From NCBI GenBank assembly GCA_017428385.1, contig JAFRQX010000012.1:1-53519 (forward strand): 53,519 nt of DNA, read 5' to 3'. The DNA is from Clostridia bacterium. GTDB taxonomy: Bacteria > Bacillota > Clostridia > Christensenellales > Aristaeellaceae. The position numbers were made by a program, and so were the translations under genes. Below are positions 1 to 8,188 of the stretch, piece by piece (the first letter of the stretch is position 1; each line of letters opens with the position of its first letter). Under the pieces are notes generated by a model. The model did not search any database. It saw only the letters and a list, made by a program, of their open reading frames with translations, and was not told the origin of the DNA.

Positions 1-741
1 ATCGTCGTGATGGTGGTGATGGTGCGCATGCTCATCCTCATCGTCATCGTCGTCATGATCATGGTGGTGATGGTGATGATGCTCGTGCTCGTCCTCCTCG
101 TCGTCATCATCGTCATCTTCCAGCGGGGCGAACCAGATGGGCTTGCCGTTCTCGATCACGTCCAGCATGAAATCCGGTTCCATCTCATCCCAGGGGGTGG
201 TGATGATCCGGGCGTCCGGATGCACTTCGGCAATCAGCTGGCGGCTCTTTTCCACCCGGGCGGCGTCCAGCAGCTGGGTGCGGCTGAAGATCACCGTGGA
301 GGCGCTCTTTACCTGATCCAGGAAAAATTCGCCGAAGTTCTTCATATACATCCGGCACTTGCCGGCGTCCACAACGGTGGCGCTGCCGCCGGTCTCGATA
401 TCGGTGTGGCGTTCCTTGGCCTTTTCGACAGCGGACAGGATTTCGCTCAGCTTGCCTACGCCGGTGGGCTCCACCAGGATGCGGTCCGGATGATAGGTGT
501 CGATCAGCTGGTCCACCGCGGCCTGGAAGTCTCCGGCCAGGGTGCAGCAGATGCAGCCCGCGTTCAGCTCTGTTACGGTGATGCCGGCATCCTTCATGAA
601 ACCGCCGTCAATACCGATTTCGCCGTATTCATTCTCCAGCAGCACAACCTTCTCATTCCGGAGACGGCCGGTCAGCAGTTTTTTAATCAGTGTCGTCTTG
701 CCGGCGCCCAGGAAGCCGGAGATAACGTTTACTTTGACCAT
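1..741 (-). CDS. CobW/COG0523-family metal GTPase, C-terminus cut by window edge
   Basis: The protein starts at 741 (MVKVNVISGFLGAGKTTL) and runs off the left edge after 247 codons. Visible motifs are the Walker A GFLGAGKTT near residues 8-16, the ENEYGEIGID switch, a GCICC (CxCC) metal motif near residue 62, and EPTGVG near residue 83. The last visible part is an acidic and His-rich stretch (EHEHHHHHHDHDDDDD and more). CobW-type GTPases insert or chaperone Zn, Co or similar metals in the cytoplasm, and His-rich tails bind metal. The exact metal cannot be told from sequence. It is transcribed away from the gene at 998. Confidence 0.93.
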   Translation of the reverse strand, partial: MVKVNVISGFLGAGKTTLIKKLLTGRLRNEKVVLLENEYGEIGIDGGFMKDAGITVTELNAGCICCTLAGDFQAAVDQLIDTYHPDRILVEPTGVGKLSEILSAVEKAKERHTDIETGGSATVVDAGKCRMYMKNFGEFFLDQVKSASTVIFSRTQLLDAARVEKSRQLIAEVHPDARIITTPWDEMEPDFMLDVIENGKPIWFAPLEDDDDDDEEDEHEHHHHHHHDHDDDDDEDEHAHHHHHHDD

Positions 742-866
742 TGATACAGATCCTTCTTTCCTTGCAATCGCCGGTTTTATCCGGCGCATTCCTTTTATAG
801 CGCTTGAGTCCTTCTTTGTCAATTGTTTTTGGCTATATAGTAAGGAAAGGAAAAAACGACTCATAC

Positions 867-895
867 GTGACAAACCGTACAATTGGTGCTATAAT
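867..895 (+). promoter_or_regulatory. Sigma-A type promoter for the secreted protein at 998
   Basis: GTGACA at 867-872, a 17-bp spacer, then TATAAT at 890-895. This leaves an approximately 95-nt leader before the ATG at 998. Confidence 0.6.
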
Positions 896-997
896 ACCTT
901 ACACAGTTACATGCACATGCTCTTTCAGTGACATAGACGGATTGCTTTCAGATAGCCATTCACTTCTTTCAACGGTTTAGCTTAAGGAGGAAAAGCC

Positions 998-1801
998 GTG
1001 AGATCAACTATAGGAACGGACGTCCGCAGGGCGGCAGCGCTGGCGCTGCTGGTTACGCTGCTTGTGTCCGTTTGCCTGCCTGCTCCCGTAAAGGCGGATG
1101 CGGCGGATGTTGATCTGATGCTGGCAAACAGCGCTGTTTCGATGCTGAACCTCACAGACGCGGAGGGAAACCTGATCCTGCCGCGGAAAACGCCGGAAGT
1201 GCTGGGCCGGGGAAACCCGGACGTGACCGGGGTAGAACCGGATTACCAGGGAACCGTCGGATATGTGGCCCTGCAGACCGGCTGGGAGGTCAGCCGCTTC
1301 AATACCTTTACAGAGACACCCTGGATGCTGCCTGTGTACGGGCAGGAAGGCACGAAGTGGAAAGTCGTCGGCGCCGTGGCGCATAAGACGCCGGTGCTGG
1401 TAACAGATCAGCAGATTAAGGAAGAGAGGGGACATAAGTACGGCGGCCACCTGCAGGTGATCCGCCTGGACACGTTTGAGAAGATCTGGATCGACGTGAT
1501 TCATTTCGTTACTGCCCCCTACTGGACGATGAGCCTGTCAGAGGCCGTCAGTTACGGATACTGCATCGCCGTATACAGCAACACTTCCGGCGTTATGCCG
1601 ACGGACCGGAAAGGCAACCGCGGCAACCTGCAGGAAGGCACCCGGGTTCTTATGTGCGAAAGGCGCACCGCCCGCTACATCAGCCCTGACAAGCAGAACA
1701 ATCCGCTGCCGGGCATCATCTTCCGCAGCGGCGAGGAGCAGGATTCCTATTACCGGACTTTCCTCTTCTTCAACGCAAATGACCTGACCCTGACCTATTA
1801 A
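998..1801 (+). CDS. Secreted protein of unknown function
   Basis: 267 aa with a clear N-terminal signal: basic MRSTIGTDVRR, a hydrophobic LALLVTLLVSVCL core, and a likely cleavage after the first Ala residues (KADAADVD). No transmembrane segment follows, so it is probably exported. The mature part is rich in aromatic and charged residues and has no catalytic motif I recognise. AAGGAGG lies about 10 bp before the ATG. A terminator hairpin follows directly. It is monocistronic. Confidence 0.75.
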   Translation: MRSTIGTDVRRAAALALLVTLLVSVCLPAPVKADAADVDLMLANSAVSMLNLTDAEGNLILPRKTPEVLGRGNPDVTGVEPDYQGTVGYVALQTGWEVSRFNTFTETPWMLPVYGQEGTKWKVVGAVAHKTPVLVTDQQIKEERGHKYGGHLQVIRLDTFEKIWIDVIHFVTAPYWTMSLSEAVSYGYCIAVYSNTSGVMPTDRKGNRGNLQEGTRVLMCERRTARYISPDKQNNPLPGIIFRSGEEQDSYYRTFLFFNANDLTLTY

Positions 1802-1816
1802 AAGATGAATAAATAA

Positions 1817-1844
1817 CAGGCTCCGGCAGAAACGCCGGAGCCTG
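1817..1844. terminator. Bidirectional terminator hairpin
   Basis: Arms CAGGCTCCGGC (1817-1827) and GCCGGAGCCTG (1834-1844), an 11-bp perfect stem with a 6-nt loop. T-rich sequence follows on the plus side and A-rich sequence precedes it, so it can serve both the gene at 998 and the convergent GNAT gene. Confidence 0.8.
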
Positions 1845-1874
1845 ATTTGTTATGTGTTTCTTTTATCTCTGTTT

Positions 1875-2414
1875 TCACGATTCCAGGTATTTTTCCAGCA
1901 ACACCAGGTGAATCCCCGTGATTCCGTTGAAAACACCGGCCGGGAGAACACAGATTTTTTCGTAGCCGTGTTTTGCGTACATGGCCTGGGCCGGGAGGTT
2001 CATATCGTTTGTATCGATCCGCAGTTCCGGACAGCCATGCTCCCGGGCGTACTGCTCATAGAAGTCCAGGAATTCCCGGGCATAGCCCTTGCCAAATTCG
2101 GAGGGAGAAATCATCAGGGTGTGCAGGACGCAGACCTGGTCATCCGGAACGTCATGGCGCCAGGGAGCGCTGGTATAGATCTCATCCTGGATCTTGTTGA
2201 TAATGGCGCTGCCGATGATCCGGCCGTCAGCTTCCATTACGAAGAGATCATCCCGATCCAGCGCTTTACGGGCTGTTTCACGGGAAGGATAGACGTCCCG
2301 CTTCCAGATAACCGGAATGATGCCGGCTTCCTTTGCGTCATGAAGCTCGTTGTACAGCCGCTCAACAGCGTCCAGCTCTTCAGGTAAAGCTTTCCGGATC
2401 ATGCGTTTCTCCAA
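1875..2414 (-). CDS. GNAT-family N-acetyltransferase
   Basis: 179 aa, or 175 aa if translation starts at the internal Met (MIRKALPEEL). The acetyl-CoA binding region is seen around residues 95-120 (VCVLHTLMISPSEFGKGYAREFL), followed by the typical LRIDTNDMNLPAQAMYAKHGYE strand-helix. It would transfer an acetyl group to an unknown amine. An extended -10 (TGATATAAT on the minus strand, 2444-2452) lies 30 bp upstream. It diverges from the phage terminase genes. Confidence 0.85.
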   Translation of the reverse strand: MEKRMIRKALPEELDAVERLYNELHDAKEAGIIPVIWKRDVYPSRETARKALDRDDLFVMEADGRIIGSAIINKIQDEIYTSAPWRHDVPDDQVCVLHTLMISPSEFGKGYAREFLDFYEQYAREHGCPELRIDTNDMNLPAQAMYAKHGYEKICVLPAGVFNGITGIHLVLLEKYLES

Positions 2415-2443
2415 TCATTTCTGTTCAGTCACTAAACAGACGC

Positions 2444-2452
2444 ATTATATCA
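2444..2452 (-). promoter_or_regulatory. Extended -10 promoter element (TGATATAAT)
   Basis: Minus-strand TGATATAAT just upstream of the GNAT gene. The same nonamer precedes the HU gene (26242-26250), the flippase (7967-7974), the cation antiporter (35074-35082) and the gene at 47088, so it looks like a housekeeping promoter form in this genome. Confidence 0.55.
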
Positions 2453-2500
2453 CAAAAAGGGGAGCAGGATTATGAGAGTAAAAGGATAGTTGTGTGAGAC

Positions 2501-2530
2501 TTGAAAAACAGTAGGTTTCGGGCTTATCAT
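2501..2530 (+). promoter_or_regulatory. Possible promoter for the terminase genes
   Basis: TTGAAA (2501-2506), an 18-bp spacer, then TATCAT (2525-2530), upstream of the small terminase gene. A hairpin lies between it and the start codon. Confidence 0.4.
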
Positions 2531-2553
2531 TAAGATAGAAAAATATGTTTACG

Positions 2554-2580
2554 GCTCCGGCATAAGTGCCGGGGCTGTTT
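2554..2580 (+). terminator. Hairpin with T-run directly before the small terminase gene
   Basis: GCTCCGGCA (2554-2562) pairs imperfectly with TGCCGGGGC (2567-2575) and is followed by TGTTTTG. It sits between the possible promoter and the start of the first phage gene, so it would act as an attenuator or mark the end of an older upstream transcript. Confidence 0.5.
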
Positions 2581-2598
2581 TGTTGAGGAGGGGGAACG

Positions 2599-3012
2599 AT
2601 GCCGGAGGCGACCACAACCCTGTGCGGCCTGCGCCGTGAACTGACAAAGGATTTATTTGAGGAACTGGCGGCGCTCCAGTGTACGACAGAGGAAATCCTG
2701 GGCTATATCGGAACCACGGAGAAAAAGCTGGAAAGCTGGTGCCGGAAGACCTACCGCCGTCCGCTGGCAGAGATGATTCCCATGATTCGCAAGGACGGCC
2801 TCATCGCCATCCGGCGGGCCAGCTTTGACCAGCTGAAGAAAAGCGCCACCATCATCAGCCAGCAGTACAACCGGTTCCTGCCCGGCGCGGGTGTGGATCC
2901 GCGGGATGACGCCGAGAACGCAATCCGGCTGCTGACAACCGCGGTGACGCCAACCACAGAGACAATGAAGGAACTGTACGGGGAAGCGGAAGAGGGCGGT
3001 GAAGAGGCTTGA
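2599..3012 (+). CDS. terS: Phage terminase small subunit
   Basis: 137 aa. The N-terminal half has a helix-turn-helix look (CTTEEILGYIGTTEKKLESW, residues about 29-48), used by small terminase subunits to recognise the packaging site on concatemeric phage DNA. A basic helical middle follows (RRASFDQLKKSATII) and the tail is acidic. RBS GAGGAGGGGG lies 6 bp before ATG. The stop overlaps the TTG start of the large subunit (TTGA), which is typical of phage packaging operons. Identification rests on position and the HTH pattern as well as sequence. Confidence 0.8.
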   Translation: MPEATTTLCGLRRELTKDLFEELAALQCTTEEILGYIGTTEKKLESWCRKTYRRPLAEMIPMIRKDGLIAIRRASFDQLKKSATIISQQYNRFLPGAGVDPRDDAENAIRLLTTAVTPTTETMKELYGEAEEGGEEA

Positions 3013-4277
3013 GCTTTCAGTTTCAGCCCTTCTCCCGCAAGCAGAGCCAGCTGCTGAACTGGTGGCGGCCGGGATCCGGGGTGGAAGACCGGCGCATTGT
3101 GCTGGCGGACGGCGCCATCCGCAGCGGCAAAACCGTAGCCATGATCCTGTCCTTCCTGCTCTGGAGCCTGACCTGCTTCAGCGGGAGGGACTTTATTATG
3201 GCCGGGGTCACCTCCGGAGCGCTGGTACGCAACGTGCTGGGGCCGATGCTTTCCATGCTGGAGACCCTCGGGATCGCCTATGAATGGAAGCGCGGAGAGG
3301 CACGGGTGATCATCGGGAAGAACAGCTACTACCTCTTTGGCGCGGACAAGGATAACGCCCAGGATAAGCTGCAGGGGATGACGGCCGCCGGCGCCTACGC
3401 GGATGAGGCAGCCCTGTTTCCCAGGTCCTTTATCGACCAGATGATCGGCCGCTGCTCCGTGGAAGGAAGCAGGATCTTCCTGAACTGCAATCCCAACGGC
3501 GCCTGGCACTATATCAAGACGGACTTTATAGACCGGGCGGCGGAGCTGGGCCTGTACCGGCTGCATTTCACCATGGACGATAACCTGACCCTGTCTCCGG
3601 AAATCCGGCAGAGCTATGCCCGGAGTTTTACCGGGGTTTTTTACCGCCAGTATATCCTGGGCGAATGGGTCAGCGCGGAAGGCGCGGTCTATCCCATGTG
3701 GGATGATAAGGAGAATACCTTTATCGAAGGTGAACGGGATCCGGAGGCGCTGCCATTCCGGGATATGCGCCGCTTCTGCGCGGTGGACTACGGCACCGTG
3801 AATCCCTGCGTTTTCCTGGACGTGCGGGATGACGGGAAAACATTCTGGATCATGAAGGAGTATTACTGGAATTCCGCTTCCAAACGCCGCCAGAAAACAG
3901 ATGCGGAATACGCCAATGACCTGGCGGAATTCCTGGGGAATGACCGGAACACGCAGATCATTGTGGATCCCAGCGCGGCCAGCTTCAAGGCGGAACTCCG
4001 GAACCGGGGGTTCCGGGTGCTGGACGCGAAGAACGACGTCCGGGAAGGCATCGCCACCACGGCGGTGTGCATCAGTAACCGGAGGATCCGGGTGGAGCGG
4101 GTTCGCTGCCCGGCTTTGCTGGGAGAAGTTCACAGCTATGTGTGGGATGAGAAGGCGCGGATGAAAGGGGAGGAGCGGCCGGTGAAGGTGCATGACCATG
4201 CGATGGACGCGCTCAGATATTTGTGCCATACGAAAACATCCCGTTTTCGAATGGCACAAATATCAATGAACAATTAA
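3009..4277 (+). CDS. terL: Phage terminase large subunit
   Basis: 422 aa, full length. ATPase domain: Walker A GAIRSGKT near residue 37 and Walker B-like YADEAALF near residue 129. Nuclease domain: CAVDYGTVNPCVFLD near residue 258, IIVDPSAASF near residue 317, and the closing HDHAMDALRYL near residue 398. It powers DNA packaging through the portal and cuts the concatemer. It starts at TTG overlapping the terS stop. The last 12 or so codons come from a long palindrome and the start of an AT-rich repeat (CHTKTSRFRMAQISMNN), so the native C-terminus has been replaced or extended by a repeat element. Confidence 0.95.
   Translation: MSFQFQPFSRKQSQLLNWWRPGSGVEDRRIVLADGAIRSGKTVAMILSFLLWSLTCFSGRDFIMAGVTSGALVRNVLGPMLSMLETLGIAYEWKRGEARVIIGKNSYYLFGADKDNAQDKLQGMTAAGAYADEAALFPRSFIDQMIGRCSVEGSRIFLNCNPNGAWHYIKTDFIDRAAELGLYRLHFTMDDNLTLSPEIRQSYARSFTGVFYRQYILGEWVSAEGAVYPMWDDKENTFIEGERDPEALPFRDMRRFCAVDYGTVNPCVFLDVRDDGKTFWIMKEYYWNSASKRRQKTDAEYANDLAEFLGNDRNTQIIVDPSAASFKAELRNRGFRVLDAKNDVREGIATTAVCISNRRIRVERVRCPALLGEVHSYVWDEKARMKGEERPVKVHDHAMDALRYLCHTKTSRFRMAQISMNN
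4216..4264. repeat. Long two-part palindrome at the terL 3' end
   Basis: Outer arms GATATTTGTGCCAT (4216-4229) and ATGGCACAAATATC (4251-4264). Inner arms CGAAAAC (4231-4237) and GTTTTCG (4243-4249). The outer and inner stems are separated by one A on each side. It lies inside the terL reading frame and shares the outer-stem plus inner-stem design of elements A to D. Confidence 0.8.
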
Positions 4278-4299
4278 CAATGAATAATGAACAATTATA
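4265..4299. repeat. AT-rich heptamer array (CAATGAA/CAATTAA type)
   Basis: Tandem 7-mers of the form CAATgAA, CAATTAA, CAATGAA, TAATGAA, CAATTAT straight after the palindrome. It supplies the terL stop codon (TAA at 4275-4277). The 50 bp between it and element A contain nothing I can identify. Confidence 0.7.
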
Positions 4300-4349
4300 T
4301 AGTGTTGCCGCTGAACGCAGTTCCCGTAAATGAGATAAGACTATAGTCA

Positions 4350-4468
4350 TTATGAATTGTTGAGCAGTTGTCCAAATCTTTGATTTGGGTAACAAGTGCC
4401 ATGTTACAGTTGTCAAAGTTCCGAAGGAACTTTGGTAACAACGATCACAAAATTATGAATGATGAATT
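4350..4468 (+). repeat. Modular hairpin element A
   Basis: Begins TTATGAATTGTTGAGCAGTT and ends ACGATCACAAAATTATGAAT. Hairpin 1: outer stem around AGTTGT (4366-4371), inner CCAAATC (4372-4378), loop TTT, GATTTGG (4382-4388). Linker GCCATGTTAC. Hairpin 2: outer GTTGT/ACAAC, inner CAAAGTTCC (4414-4422), loop GAA, GGAACTTTG (4426-4434). It occupies the whole terL-portal gap and supplies the portal start codon. Copies B, C and D share its constant parts. Confidence 0.85.
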
Positions 4469-5762
4469 GAAGCCGCGCCGTATTCGCGGCGCAGATGGTT
4501 ATTCCAATGCGGCGGCGTTTCTGGGAGAGGATTCGCCGCTGCTTGCTTCCGGGACGTTTCTCCGCTCCGGGCTGACCTCGGATCCGGAACTGCTGACAGC
4601 GATGTACCGGGAATCCTGGCTGACGAAGCGGATCATTGATACGCCGTCGGAGGATATGACCCGGGCCTGGTACAGGCTTTCCTCCTCCGTGAATCCGGAG
4701 GAGATTCATGTCCTGCGCCGGCTGGAAGCCAGACACAGCGTGAAGCAGGAGCTGACCAATGCCCTGCGCTGGGCCCGTTTGTATGGCGGTTCGCTGGCCT
4801 TGATGGTGATCCGGGGAGAGGAAGACCGCCTGGATCAGCCGCTGGAACAGGAGATGCTGCTGCCGGACTGCTTCCAGGGCTTGCTGGTGCTGGACCGGGC
4901 GCAGGGAATTGAACCCTCCGCGGAACTGGTTTCGGACCTGGATGATCCGGATTTCGGCCTGCCGGAATACTATACCGTGAACCTGGACACGGAGAACTAT
5001 CGGATGGTGCGGCTGCATCATTCACGGGTGCTGCGCTTTATCGGCAGGGAACTGCCCCGTGGAGAAACCATCCGGGAGAACTTCTGGGGCGCCAGCGAGA
5101 TGGAGCATATCCGGGATGAGCTGCTCAAGCGCAGCGCGGCTTCCGCCAATATCGCCCAGCTGATCTTCCAGGCGAACATCACCACGCTGAAGATGTCCGA
5201 TTTCGGGGAACTGCTGGGAGCGGGAACGGAGGAACAGCGCCGGAGCGTGGAATACGCCATGGGAATGGAGAACCGGTTCCGGACTTCCTTCGGTATCCAG
5301 CTGCTGTCCCGGGATGACAGCCTGGAGAATCATCCTTATTCCTTTACGGGACTGAGCGAGATCTATGAGCAGTTCATGATGGATATGGCAGGCGCTGCGG
5401 AGATTCCGGCGACCCGGCTTTTCGGCCGTTCGCCCCAGGGGATGAACGCCACTGGTGAATCGGATCTGCGGAACTACTACGACATGATCGCTTCCCTGCA
5501 GGAGAGGCAGCTGCGCCCGGCTCTGGAAAAGCTGCTGCCCGTGATGGCAGTCTCCTGCTGGGGTTATGTTCCGGAAAGCCTGGAGATTGTTTTTGAGCCC
5601 GTGATGACAAGCAGCCCCGCCGAAAGGGCGGAGCTGGTGCAGAAACTGTCCGGGGATGTGATCGAGGGATATAAATGCGGCCTGTTCACCAGGGAACAGG
5701 CCGTCATGGAATTGAAATGCCGGGGAGAAGAACTGGGGGTATATACGAAAATCCGGGATTAA
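4455..5762 (+). CDS. Phage portal protein, DUF1073 family
   Basis: 435 aa from ATG 4455 (MNDELKPRRIRGADGY). The frame is open 29 codons further upstream, but that part is encoded by repeat element A and is unlikely to be native. Family features include SWLTKRIIDTPSEDMTRAWY near residue 52, an alpha-beta core, and DMAGAAEIPATRLFGRSPQGMNATGE near residue 311. The portal forms the dodecameric ring at the capsid vertex and contacts the terminase. No Shine-Dalgarno is visible before 4455 because the repeat abuts the start. Length is normal and there are no internal breaks. Confidence 0.9.
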   Translation: MNDELKPRRIRGADGYSNAAAFLGEDSPLLASGTFLRSGLTSDPELLTAMYRESWLTKRIIDTPSEDMTRAWYRLSSSVNPEEIHVLRRLEARHSVKQELTNALRWARLYGGSLALMVIRGEEDRLDQPLEQEMLLPDCFQGLLVLDRAQGIEPSAELVSDLDDPDFGLPEYYTVNLDTENYRMVRLHHSRVLRFIGRELPRGETIRENFWGASEMEHIRDELLKRSAASANIAQLIFQANITTLKMSDFGELLGAGTEEQRRSVEYAMGMENRFRTSFGIQLLSRDDSLENHPYSFTGLSEIYEQFMMDMAGAAEIPATRLFGRSPQGMNATGESDLRNYYDMIASLQERQLRPALEKLLPVMAVSCWGYVPESLEIVFEPVMTSSPAERAELVQKLSGDVIEGYKCGLFTREQAVMELKCRGEELGVYTKIRD

Positions 5763-5782
5763 TAACCAAAACCGGAAGGATA

Positions 5783-6130
5783 TCAGTAATGATGATAGCC
5801 GTATGATTCTTCTTTTTCCTGCTCTGCCCTGTCACGATTGTCCTGTGCGTTGCTTATGCTTAAGCGGTTGATGAAAAATGCTCCGACGCCGAGCAGGACA
5901 AATACGACCAGGAGGATGGGAATCAGGCTGTCCATCCAGTTCGCTATTGTGCCGGTGCCAAGAAGAAGGAGGAAAAGGACAGCGACAGAGAAGAGAAACA
6001 GCAAAAGCCATCCGCGGGCACTGAGCATAAAAACCCTGGCGCTTCTGGGATGCAATTGCCAGACGGGGGTGGGAGCCGTTTCTGTGTTGTCTTTGGTGTT
6101 GATATCTTTCCAATTGCTGCGGGTATCCAT
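5783..6130 (-). CDS. Small membrane protein, two transmembrane segments
   Basis: 115 aa. A polar N-terminus of about 38 residues is followed by two hydrophobic helices (GWLLLFLFSVAVLFLLLLG and LIPILLVVFVLLGVGAFFI), then an acidic, Gln- and Tyr-rich tail ending ESYGYHHY. RBS AAAGGAGAA precedes the ATG. I do not recognise the family. It is convergent with the phage portal gene (20 bp between stops) and looks chromosomal. Confidence 0.7.
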   Translation of the reverse strand: MDTRSNWKDINTKDNTETAPTPVWQLHPRSARVFMLSARGWLLLFLFSVAVLFLLLLGTGTIANWMDSLIPILLVVFVLLGVGAFFINRLSISNAQDNRDRAEQEKEESYGYHHY

Positions 6131-6273
6131 ATTCCGTTCTCCTTTCAGCGGCTCGAACAGGTTTCATCTTGAAAAAAGTATATCATTCCGGCGCGGAAAG
6201 CAACAGGATTGAATGTGAAGAATAAAGAAGGCTATTTCGCAGGAAAAAGGAAAATAAAAACAGGACAGAAAAA

Positions 6274-6300
6274 GATACCGGCTGCAGTACAGCCGGTATC
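6274..6300 (-). terminator. Terminator of the flippase gene
   Basis: GATACCGGCTG (6274-6284) and CAGCCGGTATC (6290-6300) form an 11-bp perfect stem. On the minus strand it is followed by TTTTTCTGTCCTGTTTTTA. Confidence 0.85.
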
Positions 6301-6315
6301 TCATTTCATATTCGT

Positions 6316-7929
6316 TTATGCCTTTTTCTTCGGGCGGAAACGCGCGGGAAGATGGTCGGGATTGATCGCCTTGAAAAGGATGGCAGCGATGAGATAGACC
6401 ACAGCACCGACCGCGATACAGACCGCCACCATCAGGAGCTGCTTTGAGAAACGTGCAGCGAGCAGGGCCTTTTCACCGCCGAAGACATAGTTGTAAATCG
6501 CCCAGACAACACCGCCCATTACTGCAGCGGCGCCCAGCGGACGAATGATGATATTCATCACGGAGAACTTATAACTGGTATATTTGCAGGTGTAGTACAG
6601 GTTCGGAATCATGGAAACGGTATAACATACCAGGGACGCGATAGGCGCGCCGTGGATGTTGATGTCATACCGGCTGACCAGGATGGCGTTCAGCGCGATT
6701 TTGCAAACCACACCGGCGACCAGGGTCAGCATGGCAATCTTCTGCTTGCCCGCGCCCTGTAATGCTCCTGAAGTAGCCTGCACCATGGTGAACAGGATGA
6801 TGGTCATGGCGGAGAATTCCAGGAGGCTGCTGGCTATGAGTAAATGTTCAAGGCTATAGCTTCTGCCGAAGCACAGGAAGACGATCGGCTTGGCCAGAAG
6901 GCTCATACCGATGGAGCAGGGGAAGCCTACGACCGAGGCAACCTGAAGGCCGATGCCGGTTTCCCGGGCTACATATTTCATATCCTTCCGCGCCAGGCCG
7001 GAGGCGACGGCAGGTACCAGGTTCGTGGACATGGCCATGGCCAGAGCAGTGGGAACATTAATCAATGGGAAAACAATACCGGTCAGGAGACCGTGACGGG
7101 CTTGAGCGGCTTTGTCTGTAAAACCGGAATCCATCATCAGGCTCTTGAGCATCGCCGCGTCGATCGAGTTGGAAAGGGGAACGATGCAGGCACCCAGGGT
7201 AATCGGGATGGCAATCATGATAATCCGTTTTGCCAGTGCACGGCTGGATGTCTGGGACTCATTGGGAAGTGCCGGCGGAGTTTTTACAAAATGACACCGG
7301 ATGATCATATAGAGCATGGCCGCACATTCCGCCAGGGAAGTGCCAAGCAGAGCGCCGGCGCTGCCCAGGATCCAGCCTGTTTCTTCACCGCCCTGGGCGA
7401 AGCCGATGGAGGCTAAGGGCAGGGCTACGGCAACCTTGCCCACCTGTTCAATCAGCTGGCTGACGGCGGTGGGCATCATACGGCGCATGCCCTGCATGTA
7501 TCCCCGGTAGGCACTCATGATGCATACGAAGAACAGCGAGGGTGCAATGCAGATAAAGCTTTGGTAGCCTTCAGGAGTCTTGACAAATGCTGCGAGCAGG
7601 CGGGAGAAGAGCAGCAGGATGATTGTAGAGACAATACCCAGCACTGTGAGCAGTTTCAGGGCTGTCTTGAAGACCTTGCGGGCATTGCCGGGTTCTCCGA
7701 TGGTGACATAGTGGGAAACCATGCGGGAGATGGCTACGGGAATACCGGCAGAGGTAATGCTCAGAAGCAGGTTGTACCAGGGCATTACCTGACCGAACAA
7801 TCCCATTCCCAAACTGCCGATCATGTTTGACAACGGGATCCGGAACAGAACGCCGACTACTTTGCAGATGAGCCCGGCAACACCGAGTACGGAGATGCCG
7901 CCGATCAGGCTGCGCTGTCTTTGAGTCAT
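6316..7929 (-). CDS. Polysaccharide/lipid flippase, SpoVB-MurJ (MOP) family
   Basis: 537 aa with about 14 hydrophobic helices, the size of SpoVB/YtgP-type members of the MOP exporter superfamily. The start (RSLIGGISVLGVAGLICKVVG) and the RGYMQGMRRMMPTAVSQLIEQ segment near residue 143 are characteristic. It would translocate a lipid-linked wall or capsule precursor across the membrane. An extended -10 (TGATATAAT, minus strand, 7967-7974) lies about 40 bp upstream and a strong terminator follows. It sits between the phage portal and the prohead remnant, divergent from the latter. Confidence 0.9.
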   Translation of the reverse strand: MTQRQRSLIGGISVLGVAGLICKVVGVLFRIPLSNMIGSLGMGLFGQVMPWYNLLLSITSAGIPVAISRMVSHYVTIGEPGNARKVFKTALKLLTVLGIVSTIILLLFSRLLAAFVKTPEGYQSFICIAPSLFFVCIMSAYRGYMQGMRRMMPTAVSQLIEQVGKVAVALPLASIGFAQGGEETGWILGSAGALLGTSLAECAAMLYMIIRCHFVKTPPALPNESQTSSRALAKRIIMIAIPITLGACIVPLSNSIDAAMLKSLMMDSGFTDKAAQARHGLLTGIVFPLINVPTALAMAMSTNLVPAVASGLARKDMKYVARETGIGLQVASVVGFPCSIGMSLLAKPIVFLCFGRSYSLEHLLIASSLLEFSAMTIILFTMVQATSGALQGAGKQKIAMLTLVAGVVCKIALNAILVSRYDINIHGAPIASLVCYTVSMIPNLYYTCKYTSYKFSVMNIIIRPLGAAAVMGGVVWAIYNYVFGGEKALLAARFSKQLLMVAVCIAVGAVVYLIAAILFKAINPDHLPARFRPKKKA

Positions 7930-8047
7930 AATGCTTCCTTCCTGATTACAGAATGAAATCCTTACTATTATATCACAAAGGGAACAAAAAGGAAAAACAG
8001 GACAAAAGAACCGTCCCCTTGTCTTGTTGTCTTGTTGGAGGTGAAGT

Positions 8048-8188
8048 ATGCACTATTATGGAACGCGATTGTCTGAAAACATCTCAAAAAGAGAGCCTGA
8101 AGGGTATCTCCTCTGCCTGAATGTGCCTGTGGCCCGGACAGGTACACAGGATTATCTGCCCGAGGAACTGGGGCTCACCAATCAGTAG
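8048..8188 (+). pseudogene. 5' remnant of a phage DUF2213-type prohead gene
   Basis: A strong RBS (GGAGGTGA, 8037-8044) precedes ATG 8048. The frame reads MHYYGTRLSENISKREPEGY, then about 23 further residues ending at TAG 8186-8188. This resembles the N-terminus of DUF2213-type phage proteins (putative prohead protease/scaffold), which are usually several hundred residues and lie between portal and capsid genes, as here. The rest is missing: similarity to the phage gene ends near 8174 and recombinase sequence begins. Confidence 0.65.

Noticed and set aside
7..744. Plus-strand open frame starting with a Met/Val-rich repeat
   Set aside because: It is the antisense of the CobW-type GTPase; the Met/Val repeat is the reverse of the His/Asp-rich tail.
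4368..4454. N-terminal extension of the portal protein
   Set aside because: The 29 extra codons are hairpin element A; phage-like sequence begins at 4455.
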